NCBI RefSeq assembly: GCF_041355105.1
Contig: NZ_JBFUPK010000001.1
Location: 806,001-870,000 of the forward strand
Reading direction: 5' to 3'
Origin: Terriglobus sp. RCC_193
GTDB lineage: Bacteria; Acidobacteriota; Terriglobia; Terriglobales; Acidobacteriaceae
Length of the DNA: 64,000 bases
Under the pieces are notes generated by a model. It worked only from the letters and a program-made list of their open reading frames with translations, was not told where the DNA came from and did no database searches. Positions 17,287-23,977 of the stretch are shown here, piece by piece. How positions within the stretch are numbered: position 1 is the stretch's first letter; every line of letters starts with the position of its first letter. The translations under genes were made by a program, and so were the position numbers.

Positions 17287-19158
17287 TCAATTTGTTGTCG
17301 AGGAGGATGTTAGCCGCAGATCGCACAGTTCCATTTCCACCCCGCCAAACTGTGGGTGCCGGTTTTCACGCACACGATACGCAACATCCACATGGGAACC
17401 CAGTACGATTCCCATGTCCGCTATCCTCTCCGGCCACAGGATCTCCCGGCTCCATCCCAGGCAGTCCACGGTTGCTTCCGGCGAGATGCGGATACGGAGT
17501 TTGATGTGTCGCTCTTTCAGCGTCTTTGGCGTTTCTTCCACCTGGCAATCGCGTGACAGGAAGATAGGCTCCCGGTTGCCCTGGCCAAAGGGTTCCAGCA
17601 GATGCAGTTTCTTTATCAGGTCAGGATTAATTTCCGCTGAAGGGAGTTCTGCGTCGATTGCAATTCGTTCCTGCAACAGGGCCGGAGAAAGCCGGCCCAT
17701 GCTGTACGTCGACAGGCGTTTACGCAGCAGGGGAACGCGTTCCGACGGCAGGGAGAAGCCAACGGCATGCGCGTGTCCACCAAAACGGTCGAAAAGGAGC
17801 GGCTCTTCTTCGGAGTGTGCGGCAGTAATGGCGTCGAGCAGGTGAAAGCCGGAGACGGAGCGACCAGAACCGTGAGCTTGTCCGTCTTCATGTGCGATGA
17901 CCAACGCGGGACGTCGCATCCGCTCCACGACACGTGAAGCAAGAATACCGATGACGCCACGGTGCCAGCCCTCGCCATCCAGCACGAGGCAGCCCATCGT
18001 GCTGAGAGAGGCTTCATCTGCGCGCAGGGTCTCCATCTGCGTCTCAAGCGTGGCCAGTACGCTGGATTCCACGTTGCGACGCTCTTCGTTGAGCTGGTGG
18101 AGCTTCCCGGCAAGCGCAGCCCCTTCTTCCGGTGTTCGTGCGAGGAACATGCGGACGACATCTCCGGCGACATCCATGCGACCGGCAGCATTGATGCGCG
18201 GCGCGATGCGAAAGGCGATATCAGTAGCCGAGGGGCCGCGTTCCTGGTCAGAAGTTACCCCGGCGAAATCGAAAAGTGCGCGAAGGCCGTGTTGGCGGGG
18301 ATCACGAAGGGCCTTCAGACCAAGCCCAACGATGACGCGATTTTCGCCGGTGAGCGGAACCGAATCCGCAATCGTGGCAATGGCCACCAGTTTCAGCAGC
18401 GAGGGAATCAGCTTGTCCCACAGTGCCAGGAAGTCGACCGTGCGATAGGCGTTGGGATCGTCGGCAGGTTTTGTGGCGGCGTGGAGCAGGGCATGTGCAA
18501 GTTTGAAGGCAACCGCCGCGCCGCAGAGTTCCTTGTACGGATAGTCGCAACCGGCCTGGTTAGGATTGATCACCGCAATGGCTTCGGGGATACCCTGCAT
18601 GCCGTCGGGAAGGTGATGGTCCGTGACAATAAGGTCCAGTCCCAGACGCTTCGACTCCGCCGCCGCCGCGAAGGCGCGGATGCCGGTATCCACGCTGATG
18701 ACAAGGCGAATGCCCTGCGTGGTAGCTTCGGCCAGCACGCTGGACTGCATACCGTAACCTTCGCGAATGCGGTGCGGAATGTGGTATCGCACCAGCGAGG
18801 GCACGCCCGCCGGTGTGATACGGTCGATCGCTGTTTTCAGCAGGACGGTGGCGGTAGTGCCGTCGACGTCGTAGTCGCCGTAGATGAGGATAGGTTCGCG
18901 CTTCGCAACGGCCTGCAGTACGCGTGCAACGGCTTCCTTCATGCCGCAGAGCAGCATGGGGTCGTGCAATGCCGCCATGTCAGGAACAAGAAAACGTCGC
19001 GCGTCTGCGGGAGTTTCAACCCCGCGGGAAACAAGTATCTGCGCAAACCAAAGCGGTTGTTCCAGGGCCGCGGCAAGACCGTGTGCCTCAACGCCAGGTT
19101 CGTCTGGCAAGACCCAGTGTGCGTTTCGCGCGGTTGTGATTTCTTCTGGCTCTGACAT
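17287..19158 (-). CDS. recJ: Single-stranded-DNA-specific exonuclease RecJ
   Basis: RecJ degrades single-stranded DNA 5' to 3' in recombination and repair. The DHH-family motifs are clear: YGDYDVDGTTAT at residues 93-104 (motif I), VISVDTGI near 153-160, TDHHLPDG at 179-186 (the DHH motif), and the DHHA1 part with GEGWHRGVIGILASRVVE and the GSGRSVSGFHLLDAI substrate-binding loop. An OB-fold-like region follows from about residue 480 (EPFGQGNREPIFL). The length of 623 aa is slightly above the E. coli protein. Start ATG 19158 lies eight bases after the stop of the upstream small gene, so the two are an operon; the downstream efflux adaptor begins 45 bases after its stop. Confidence 0.96.
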   Translation of the reverse strand: MSEPEEITTARNAHWVLPDEPGVEAHGLAAALEQPLWFAQILVSRGVETPADARRFLVPDMAALHDPMLLCGMKEAVARVLQAVAKREPILIYGDYDVDGTTATVLLKTAIDRITPAGVPSLVRYHIPHRIREGYGMQSSVLAEATTQGIRLVISVDTGIRAFAAAAESKRLGLDLIVTDHHLPDGMQGIPEAIAVINPNQAGCDYPYKELCGAAVAFKLAHALLHAATKPADDPNAYRTVDFLALWDKLIPSLLKLVAIATIADSVPLTGENRVIVGLGLKALRDPRQHGLRALFDFAGVTSDQERGPSATDIAFRIAPRINAAGRMDVAGDVVRMFLARTPEEGAALAGKLHQLNEERRNVESSVLATLETQMETLRADEASLSTMGCLVLDGEGWHRGVIGILASRVVERMRRPALVIAHEDGQAHGSGRSVSGFHLLDAITAAHSEEEPLLFDRFGGHAHAVGFSLPSERVPLLRKRLSTYSMGRLSPALLQERIAIDAELPSAEINPDLIKKLHLLEPFGQGNREPIFLSRDCQVEETPKTLKERHIKLRIRISPEATVDCLGWSREILWPERIADMGIVLGSHVDVAYRVRENRHPQFGGVEMELCDLRLTSSSTTN

Positions 19159-19166
19159 TGCGGGGA

Positions 19167-19628
19167 TTAGTCTTCGTCGCTGTCATCCAGAACAATGCTG
19201 CCCAGATCGGCCACTGCTTCCATCCACTGCTGGTAACGGTCATACCAGTCCGTTGCCGTCTCGTAGAGGAACATGACGCCGTTGTAGGCGAAGCCAATCT
19301 GCAAATAACCGGTTTTACCGATGTGCTGCAGCAGGTACTGCGCATCATCGAGATCCTGACCGGCTTCGTCCGGAAAGCGATGAACGCGGGTGCGCTCAAT
19401 CAGCATCTCGATGTCCTGCTTTTCCAGCACAACTTCGCTCATGGTGACGAAAGCGACATTCGTGGCCTTGGCGTGTTCGACAAAGTCTTTCCAGGCATCC
19501 GGGCCGTGTTCCTCAAACATCACAGAGGGAACATCTTCCGGAACATACGCATTCACCGTCCGCAGGCCGTTACCCGCGATGAACGCAATCATGTCGTCTT
19601 TGAGGCCGAGCAGATCGTCAGGGTGCAT
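19167..19628 (-). CDS. Acidic protein of unknown function upstream of recJ (153 aa)
   Basis: The protein is soluble, acidic and ends in the very acidic tail LDDSDED. It has alternating helix/strand segments (NVAFVTMSEVVLEKQDIEML; TGYLQIGFAYNGVMFLYETA) but no motif that I can tie to a known enzyme. It starts at ATG 19628 and ends eight bases before recJ, so it is cotranscribed with it. The divergent ferredoxin-like gene starts 44 bases away, and the promoters must overlap in that gap. A role beside RecJ is only a guess from position. It is a real gene by its operon context and intact frame, but of unknown function. Confidence 0.75.
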   Translation of the reverse strand: MHPDDLLGLKDDMIAFIAGNGLRTVNAYVPEDVPSVMFEEHGPDAWKDFVEHAKATNVAFVTMSEVVLEKQDIEMLIERTRVHRFPDEAGQDLDDAQYLLQHIGKTGYLQIGFAYNGVMFLYETATDWYDRYQQWMEAVADLGSIVLDDSDED

Positions 19629-19672
19629 TTCTGCTCTATTGTCTCACTTCGGAGCGGCGTTAGCATGGGAAG

Positions 19673-20032
19673 ATGGCGGTTCCGGAACGGCAGATTCTTG
19701 TGTGCGTTAACGAGCGTGATCCCAGCGCCTCGCGTCCTTCGTGCCGTAATGAAGGTTCAAGAAAACTGAAAGATGAACTGAAGGAGCTGGTAAAGGATGC
19801 CGGGCTGAAAGGCCGTGTCCGCGTACTGGAGACCAGTTGCATGGACCAGTGCGAACATGCCGCGGTCTGCGCTATCTATCCGGATAACGTCTGGTACAGC
19901 TTTGTGAAGGCGAAAGACGCCGAGGAGATCGTGCAGGAACACCTGCTGAACAACCGTCCAGTGGAGCGCTTGTTGCACGATAATCCCGCCAATCTGGCAC
20001 ATGCGGAACGAAGGGCAGTGAAGCGCGACTAA
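19673..20032 (+). CDS. Thioredoxin-like [2Fe-2S] ferredoxin family protein
   Basis: The sequence fits the small thioredoxin-like 2Fe-2S ferredoxins related to NuoE: ILVCVNERDPSASRPSC at the start gives the first cysteines (residues 11 and 24), a helix LKDELKELVKDAGL follows, and ETSCMDQCEHAAVCAIYPD supplies the second pair (Cys 56 and 60). These four are the expected cluster ligands, in the usual C-x(12)-C...CxxxC spacing. ATG 19673 starts the protein. The last 30 residues (VERLLHDNPANLAHAERRA) are charged and specific to this homologue. It is followed after about 25 bases by two DUF507 genes. A redox or electron-transfer role is likely; the partner is unknown. Confidence 0.85.
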   Translation: MAVPERQILVCVNERDPSASRPSCRNEGSRKLKDELKELVKDAGLKGRVRVLETSCMDQCEHAAVCAIYPDNVWYSFVKAKDAEEIVQEHLLNNRPVERLLHDNPANLAHAERRAVKRD

Positions 20033-20057
20033 GTAGCGTGCTATCCTCCTCTTGCCC

Positions 20058-20336
20058 ATGCTCTTTTCAAAGGATTACGTCGGATATCTCTCGCGACAGG
20101 TGGTGCGCCGGCTTCAGGAAGCGAAGGTCGTACGCACGGACAAGCCTGCCGTCCTGGCAGAACGCATTAACAATGGCCTGGTTGACGAGCTTTCGCTGGA
20201 AGATCGCATCAACGAAGAGGCTCGCCTCATCCTGGAGCAGCTGCAGGGCGAGATGACTAAAGTCGGCGCCAGCTACCCCGAGATGTTTAAGAAGATTAAG
20301 CTGCGCCTGGTGCAGCAGTACAAGGCGGTGCTGTAA
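20058..20336 (+). CDS. DUF507 family protein (first of two)
   Basis: This 92-residue protein begins MLFSKDYVGYLSRQVVRRL, the recognised start of DUF507 proteins; ATG 20058 is preferred over a TTG two codons earlier. It is almost entirely helical and charged (ERINNGLVDELSLEDRINEE, EMFKKIKLRLVQQYKAVL). DUF507 has no assigned biochemical function. The stop overlaps the start of the next DUF507 gene by one base (TAATG), so the two are translated together and probably form a complex. The ferredoxin-like gene is about 25 bases upstream. No good Shine-Dalgarno sequence is visible before this start. Confidence 0.88.
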   Translation: MLFSKDYVGYLSRQVVRRLQEAKVVRTDKPAVLAERINNGLVDELSLEDRINEEARLILEQLQGEMTKVGASYPEMFKKIKLRLVQQYKAVL

Positions 20337-20611
20337 TGCGCATTTCACGCGATAAGGTGAACAAACTTGCCCACGTGATCGCCGACACGCTGGCTGATAC
20401 CGACGAAGCGGAGTTTTTGGAAGATCGCAACACCATCCGCCAGGAGGCGCGCAAAATTCTGGAACAGCTTTTTGCGGAAGAAGTGAAAATCGACGCCGCG
20501 GCGCGCCAGAAGATCACCTCCCAGCAGCGCATCATTCTGGAAGGCACGCAGGAGTGGGACATCCTGTACCGCAAGTATTACAACGATGAAGTAAAACGGC
20601 TGGGAATTTAG
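20336..20611 (+). CDS. DUF507 family protein (second of two)
   Basis: This 91-residue, helical, charged paralogue of the preceding gene shares its pattern: MRISRDKVNKLAHVIADTL at the start, then REARKILEQLFAEE where the first copy has EEARLILEQLQGE. The C-terminal EWDILYRKYYNDEVKRLGI resembles the end of DUF507 proteins. The start codon overlaps the previous stop. Tandem DUF507 copies suggest an obligate heterodimer that arose by duplication. No catalytic residues or membrane segments are apparent; function unknown. Confidence 0.88.
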   Translation: MRISRDKVNKLAHVIADTLADTDEAEFLEDRNTIRQEARKILEQLFAEEVKIDAAARQKITSQQRIILEGTQEWDILYRKYYNDEVKRLGI

Positions 20612-20749
20612 AGCAAATTCGCCTGTAACGGCCGCCTGTTAACAGCCTGGACTGAGAGTTTCTCGCGAAAAGCGGTATTTCGTTATGGTGCGCTTCAATC
20701 CATATTGGAATGAGGCATCTTCAGGCGGCAGGAGCTGCAAGCAAAGCAT

Positions 20750-20778
20750 TTGGAATCTGGCTGCTGCTGCGGTATAGT
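20750..20778 (+). promoter_or_regulatory. Sigma-70-type promoter of the tRNA-Glu gene
   Basis: TTGGAA at 20750-20755 and TATAGT at 20773-20778 are separated by 17 bases. The predicted start, near 20785, leaves a leader of just under 30 bases before the mature tRNA end. Confidence 0.65.
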
Positions 20779-20812
20779 AAGAAGGTCGCGTAAGTGACAG
20801 CCATCCCAAAGT

Positions 20813-20889
20813 GGCGATATGGTGTAACTGGTTAACACGTCGCCCTCTCAAGGCGAAGAGTTCGGGTTCGAGCCCCGATATCGCTACCA
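20813..20889 (+). tRNA. tRNA-Glu (anticodon CTC)
   Basis: A full cloverleaf can be drawn: acceptor GGCGATA (20813-20819) with TATCGCT (20879-20885), D arm GTGT/ACAC, anticodon stem TCGCC/GGCGA with loop CTCTCAA (anticodon CTC at 20847-20849, decoding GAG), T arm TCGGG/CCCGA with loop TTCGAGC, discriminator A and an encoded CCA at 20887-20889. The first acceptor pair is G:U instead of G:C, a small oddity. A promoter and an intrinsic terminator flank it. Confidence 0.96.
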
Positions 20890-20918
20890 AAACCCACTTA
20901 AAATCAAAGGTTTATGGG

Positions 20919-20939
20919 GAGTCCGCAAGGGCTCTTTTT
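20919..20939 (+). terminator. Rho-independent terminator of tRNA-Glu
   Basis: GAGTCC (20919-20924) and GGGCTC (20929-20934) form a 6-bp stem with one G:U pair closed by a GCAA (GNRA) tetraloop, followed by TTTTT. Confidence 0.8.
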
Positions 20940-20954
20940 GTCGTTCTGGGTCCC

Positions 20955-22346
20955 CTACGCTTCCATCCTTTGGCTTTTTCGTTGATGCAGGTGTCGCATG
21001 GCATAGATAAGAAGGCCGCTGACAAGTACGAAGAGGGCCAGGCGGAACTCTGTGACAATCTTCGGGCGAGATAACAGAATGAAGACAAACGTACCCGTGG
21101 CAATGAGGCTGGGCAACGGGTAAAGCGGCATGCGGAACCGTCCGGCGCGTGCACGTTCGGCCCTGTGCTTTGGAAGCAGAACCGCAATGCCTTGCAGTAA
21201 GAATTGGAAGACGATGCGTAGCACTACGAGCGATGCGATGACTTCTTGCAGTCGAAAGAGGCAACAGACCAACGTGACAAGGCAGAGCACGCTGAGCGAG
21301 ACCACGGGGAAACCGTGACGAGGATGCAATCGTGCGAAGATCGCAGGGAAGTTGCCATCGCGTGCGGCGGCGAAGGGGATGCGCGAATAGCCGAGCAGCA
21401 GTGCGTAAACTGAGGCCAATGATGCGATGGCAATAAAAATAACTACGGTAGATGCGGCAGCGTGAGCCCATGCATGTGAGGCAAAGGCCGTCTGCACGAA
21501 AACGGCCATGGTGTACTGCCGCTCGCCACTATTGCTGTGGGTAAGCGACTGCCACGGCAGAACGCCCAACACGCTAATGTTCATCAGTAGATACAGGAGG
21601 CCAACGATGACGATGGCTCCGATGACGGCGCGCGGAATGTTGCGGCTGGGATCGCGCACCTCAGCGCCCAGGAAGCAGACGTTGTAGTAGCCCCAGTAAT
21701 CATATGCAGCGACCAGTAGACCCGCTCCAAGGCCACTGAAGAAGGAGCTGTTCAGATGAAAGGCGTTGGGGGGGAAGCTGAATGCCAGCGATGGCGAGAA
21801 GTGTGTAAAGCCGATGGCGATGACACCAACCAGAGTCGCGATGACCACACCGCCCAAAACACGCGTCACCGTACCGATCTTTCGAATGGGCTGGAAGAGA
21901 AGTGCTGTACAGCTGAGACAAGCGAGAAGGGCCAGAACAGTTTGTGCGGTATGACTAAAGCCGGGCAGAAACCATGTGGCATATTGCGCGAAACCAATAC
22001 ATCCAGAGGCAATCGAAAGTGGCGCGGAAAAGATAAGTTGCCACGCGTAGAGAAAGCTCAATGCCTTACCGGTTTTTAGAGGGTAGGCAGATTTGAGGTA
22101 GGCATACGAGCCACCTGCTTCGGGATACGCAGTACCGAGCTCGCTCCATGTGCAGCCGTCGGCAAGAGAGAGAAACGCTCCCAGCAGCCATCCCAGCATC
22201 GCCTGTGGTCCGCCCATCGCAGACACAATCAGCGGCAAGGTGATGAATGGGCCAACACCGACCATATCGATGATGTTGGCGGAGAGTGCACCCGTGAATC
22301 CGAGTTGGCGGCGGAGGTTTGTCTCGGACGGATTGGTTGCGTTCAT
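20955..22346 (-). CDS. APC-superfamily amino acid/amine permease
   Basis: This 463-residue integral membrane protein has about 12 hydrophobic helices. The first half carries APC-family features: GFTGALSANIIDMVGVGPFI in helix 1 with the glycine-rich unwound segment, and the TYPEAGGSYAYLKSAYP-like stretch (seen here as AYPEAGGSYAYLKSAYP) between helices 2 and 3. It is expected to import an amino acid or related amine by proton or sodium symport, or exchange. The gene directly follows a lyase of the argininosuccinate-lyase family on the same strand (gap 73 bases), so the permease probably brings in the lyase substrate or exports a product. The basic C-terminal tail is cytoplasmic. Substrate not predictable from sequence alone. 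Confidence 0.9.
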   Translation of the reverse strand: MNATNPSETNLRRQLGFTGALSANIIDMVGVGPFITLPLIVSAMGGPQAMLGWLLGAFLSLADGCTWSELGTAYPEAGGSYAYLKSAYPLKTGKALSFLYAWQLIFSAPLSIASGCIGFAQYATWFLPGFSHTAQTVLALLACLSCTALLFQPIRKIGTVTRVLGGVVIATLVGVIAIGFTHFSPSLAFSFPPNAFHLNSSFFSGLGAGLLVAAYDYWGYYNVCFLGAEVRDPSRNIPRAVIGAIVIVGLLYLLMNISVLGVLPWQSLTHSNSGERQYTMAVFVQTAFASHAWAHAAASTVVIFIAIASLASVYALLLGYSRIPFAAARDGNFPAIFARLHPRHGFPVVSLSVLCLVTLVCCLFRLQEVIASLVVLRIVFQFLLQGIAVLLPKHRAERARAGRFRMPLYPLPSLIATGTFVFILLSRPKIVTEFRLALFVLVSGLLIYAMRHLHQRKSQRMEA

Positions 22347-22419
22347 CTGGCTCTCTTGGTGGAACGCTGCAGGGAGGGGGTGGGATGACGCCCCGTTTCC
22401 ATCTCCTGCGTTCGTTGGT

Positions 22420-23898
22420 TTATGGATGGGATTGTACGATTATCTGGCATTCGCGCCGAAGCATTGCTTCTGCTTCGACGAGATTGCTCTGCGCCGTGGT
22501 CAGCCACTGCCTATCGAGCTTCAGCTGCTGGGATGCGTAATCGATCTGTGGCTGCATTGCGGAGGCAGCTGGGCCACCGACGACGGAGCGGACTTCAACA
22601 AAGTGCGCTGGATCCATTGCCTGTTGCAGTTGCTGTTTTGTGATGTCGATGCCGGCTTCCTGGGCGCGTTGGAATAGATCATCCACGAAGGCGGAAACAT
22701 TGTCCGAGGTTGCGGACTTCACCGCCGCAGAGACGAGTGTATGAGCGTTGTGGAATGAAATGCCTGTCTGGCGGACGAGTGTGTCAGCAACTTCAGTGAC
22801 GGGAAGGAAATTGCTGCCTGCGCGTTGCCGCATCTCTTCCGTGTTGAAGCTTGCTTCGGAGAGGGCACCTGCAAGAAGTGTTAGTGCGCGCTGCGCATCG
22901 GAGAAGGCAAGTGCGACGAGCGGCTGCAGCGAATCTTCTCCATCATTCATATCGGCGAAGGGCGTGTTGTGCAGTGAGCCGAGAATGGATTGCGATTCCG
23001 TAAGCGCACGGGATGCCAGGATGCGTGTGTGTTCCAGCGGCACGGGGTTGCGCTTTTGCGGCATGATGCTGCTGATCTGCACATAGCCGTTGGACAGGCG
23101 CAGGAAGTTGAATTCAGCGGTGGACCATAACAACATGTCCTGTGCGAAACGGCCAAGGCTAAGCATGGCGGTTGCCAAGACGCTGCATGCCTCAGCAACA
23201 TAATCGACGGCCGCGATGGCCCCATAGCTATTCACAATCAGCCCATTGAAACCGAGCAGGCGCATGGTGAGATCGCGCCGGATGGGGAAGCCGGTGGTGG
23301 TGATTGCGCAGGCACCAAGAGGATTGCGATTCACTCGAGCAAAGCAGGCGATCAGGCGTTCCGCATCCCGTTCCAGAACTTCGATCATGGCCATCATATA
23401 GTGGCCCAGTGTCGTGGGTTGTGCGGGCTGGTTGTGTGTGTATGCGGGCATCAACGCATCGCGGTACTGCGTGGCAATCGTCAGCAATACGGAGCGCAAC
23501 TCAAAAGATGCGTTGAGGATGCCAAGCAGATTTGACCGGAGCACCATGCGATACATGGTGAGGTCGATATCGTTTCGCGAACGTGCGGTATGTAGTCTTC
23601 CTGCATGTTCCTCGCCAGCAACACTGGCAAGCTTTTTCTCAACGAGGAAGAAAAGATCTTCCACGGAGCCATCGTAGAGCGCAGAACGCAGTTCATCCAG
23701 ATTCAGTGCGTCAATGCCTTGCAGGCAGGCGGATGCGGTTTCACCGGTAATGATGCCGCTGCGGTGGAGCATGACTGCGTGTGCGCGATCAATCTTCAGC
23801 AGAGACGGCAGGAAGAGATGCTGGGCGTCGGCAAAGATATGCGCAAGAACCTGTTCGCGGTAGATCGGAGCGGGAAAAGAAGTAGTTGTGTTCGACAC
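22420..23898 (-). CDS. Argininosuccinate-lyase-like C-N lyase (aspartase/fumarase superfamily)
   Basis: The superfamily motifs are present: GRLHTARSRNDIDLT (about residues 100-114), the catalytic-His region YTHNQPAQPTTLGHYMMA (about 158-175) and the flexible loop ISSIMPQKRNPVPLEHTR (about 280-297) with the active-site serines. It departs from housekeeping ArgH: the N-terminal WGGRF motif is absent, SRNDQVAT is SRNDIDLT, and GSSxMPxKKNPD is changed. Such divergence is seen in ArgH relatives with other substrates, for example EDDS lyase. The GTG start at 23898 has GGAG seven bases upstream. The neighbours (permease, TonB receptor) suggest catabolism of an imported N-substituted aspartate or a similar compound. 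It may still be a genuine ArgH, so I give no gene symbol. Confidence 0.82.
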   Translation of the reverse strand: MSNTTTSFPAPIYREQVLAHIFADAQHLFLPSLLKIDRAHAVMLHRSGIITGETASACLQGIDALNLDELRSALYDGSVEDLFFLVEKKLASVAGEEHAGRLHTARSRNDIDLTMYRMVLRSNLLGILNASFELRSVLLTIATQYRDALMPAYTHNQPAQPTTLGHYMMAMIEVLERDAERLIACFARVNRNPLGACAITTTGFPIRRDLTMRLLGFNGLIVNSYGAIAAVDYVAEACSVLATAMLSLGRFAQDMLLWSTAEFNFLRLSNGYVQISSIMPQKRNPVPLEHTRILASRALTESQSILGSLHNTPFADMNDGEDSLQPLVALAFSDAQRALTLLAGALSEASFNTEEMRQRAGSNFLPVTEVADTLVRQTGISFHNAHTLVSAAVKSATSDNVSAFVDDLFQRAQEAGIDITKQQLQQAMDPAHFVEVRSVVGGPAASAMQPQIDYASQQLKLDRQWLTTAQSNLVEAEAMLRRECQIIVQSHP

Positions 23899-23937
23899 GG
23901 GGTAACTCCGCCGGTGTTGCTTTTCGTTAGGGAGAAT

Positions 23938-23967
23938 AACGAGGAGCGGTGGTTACCGCTCCTCGTT
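23938..23967 (-). terminator. Strong hairpin terminator after the TonB-receptor gene
   Basis: AACGAGGAGCGGT (23938-23950) and ACCGCTCCTCGTT (23955-23967) form a perfect 13-bp stem with a 4-base loop, starting 10 bases after the receptor stop on the minus strand. No long T run follows (ATTCTCCC), so termination may be partial and allow read-through into the lyase. Confidence 0.6.
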
Positions 23968-23977
23968 CTGTAACAGA

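Noticed and set aside
17962-19155. A 397-codon open frame on the plus strand
   Set aside because: It is antisense to recJ, which carries all DHH-family motifs.
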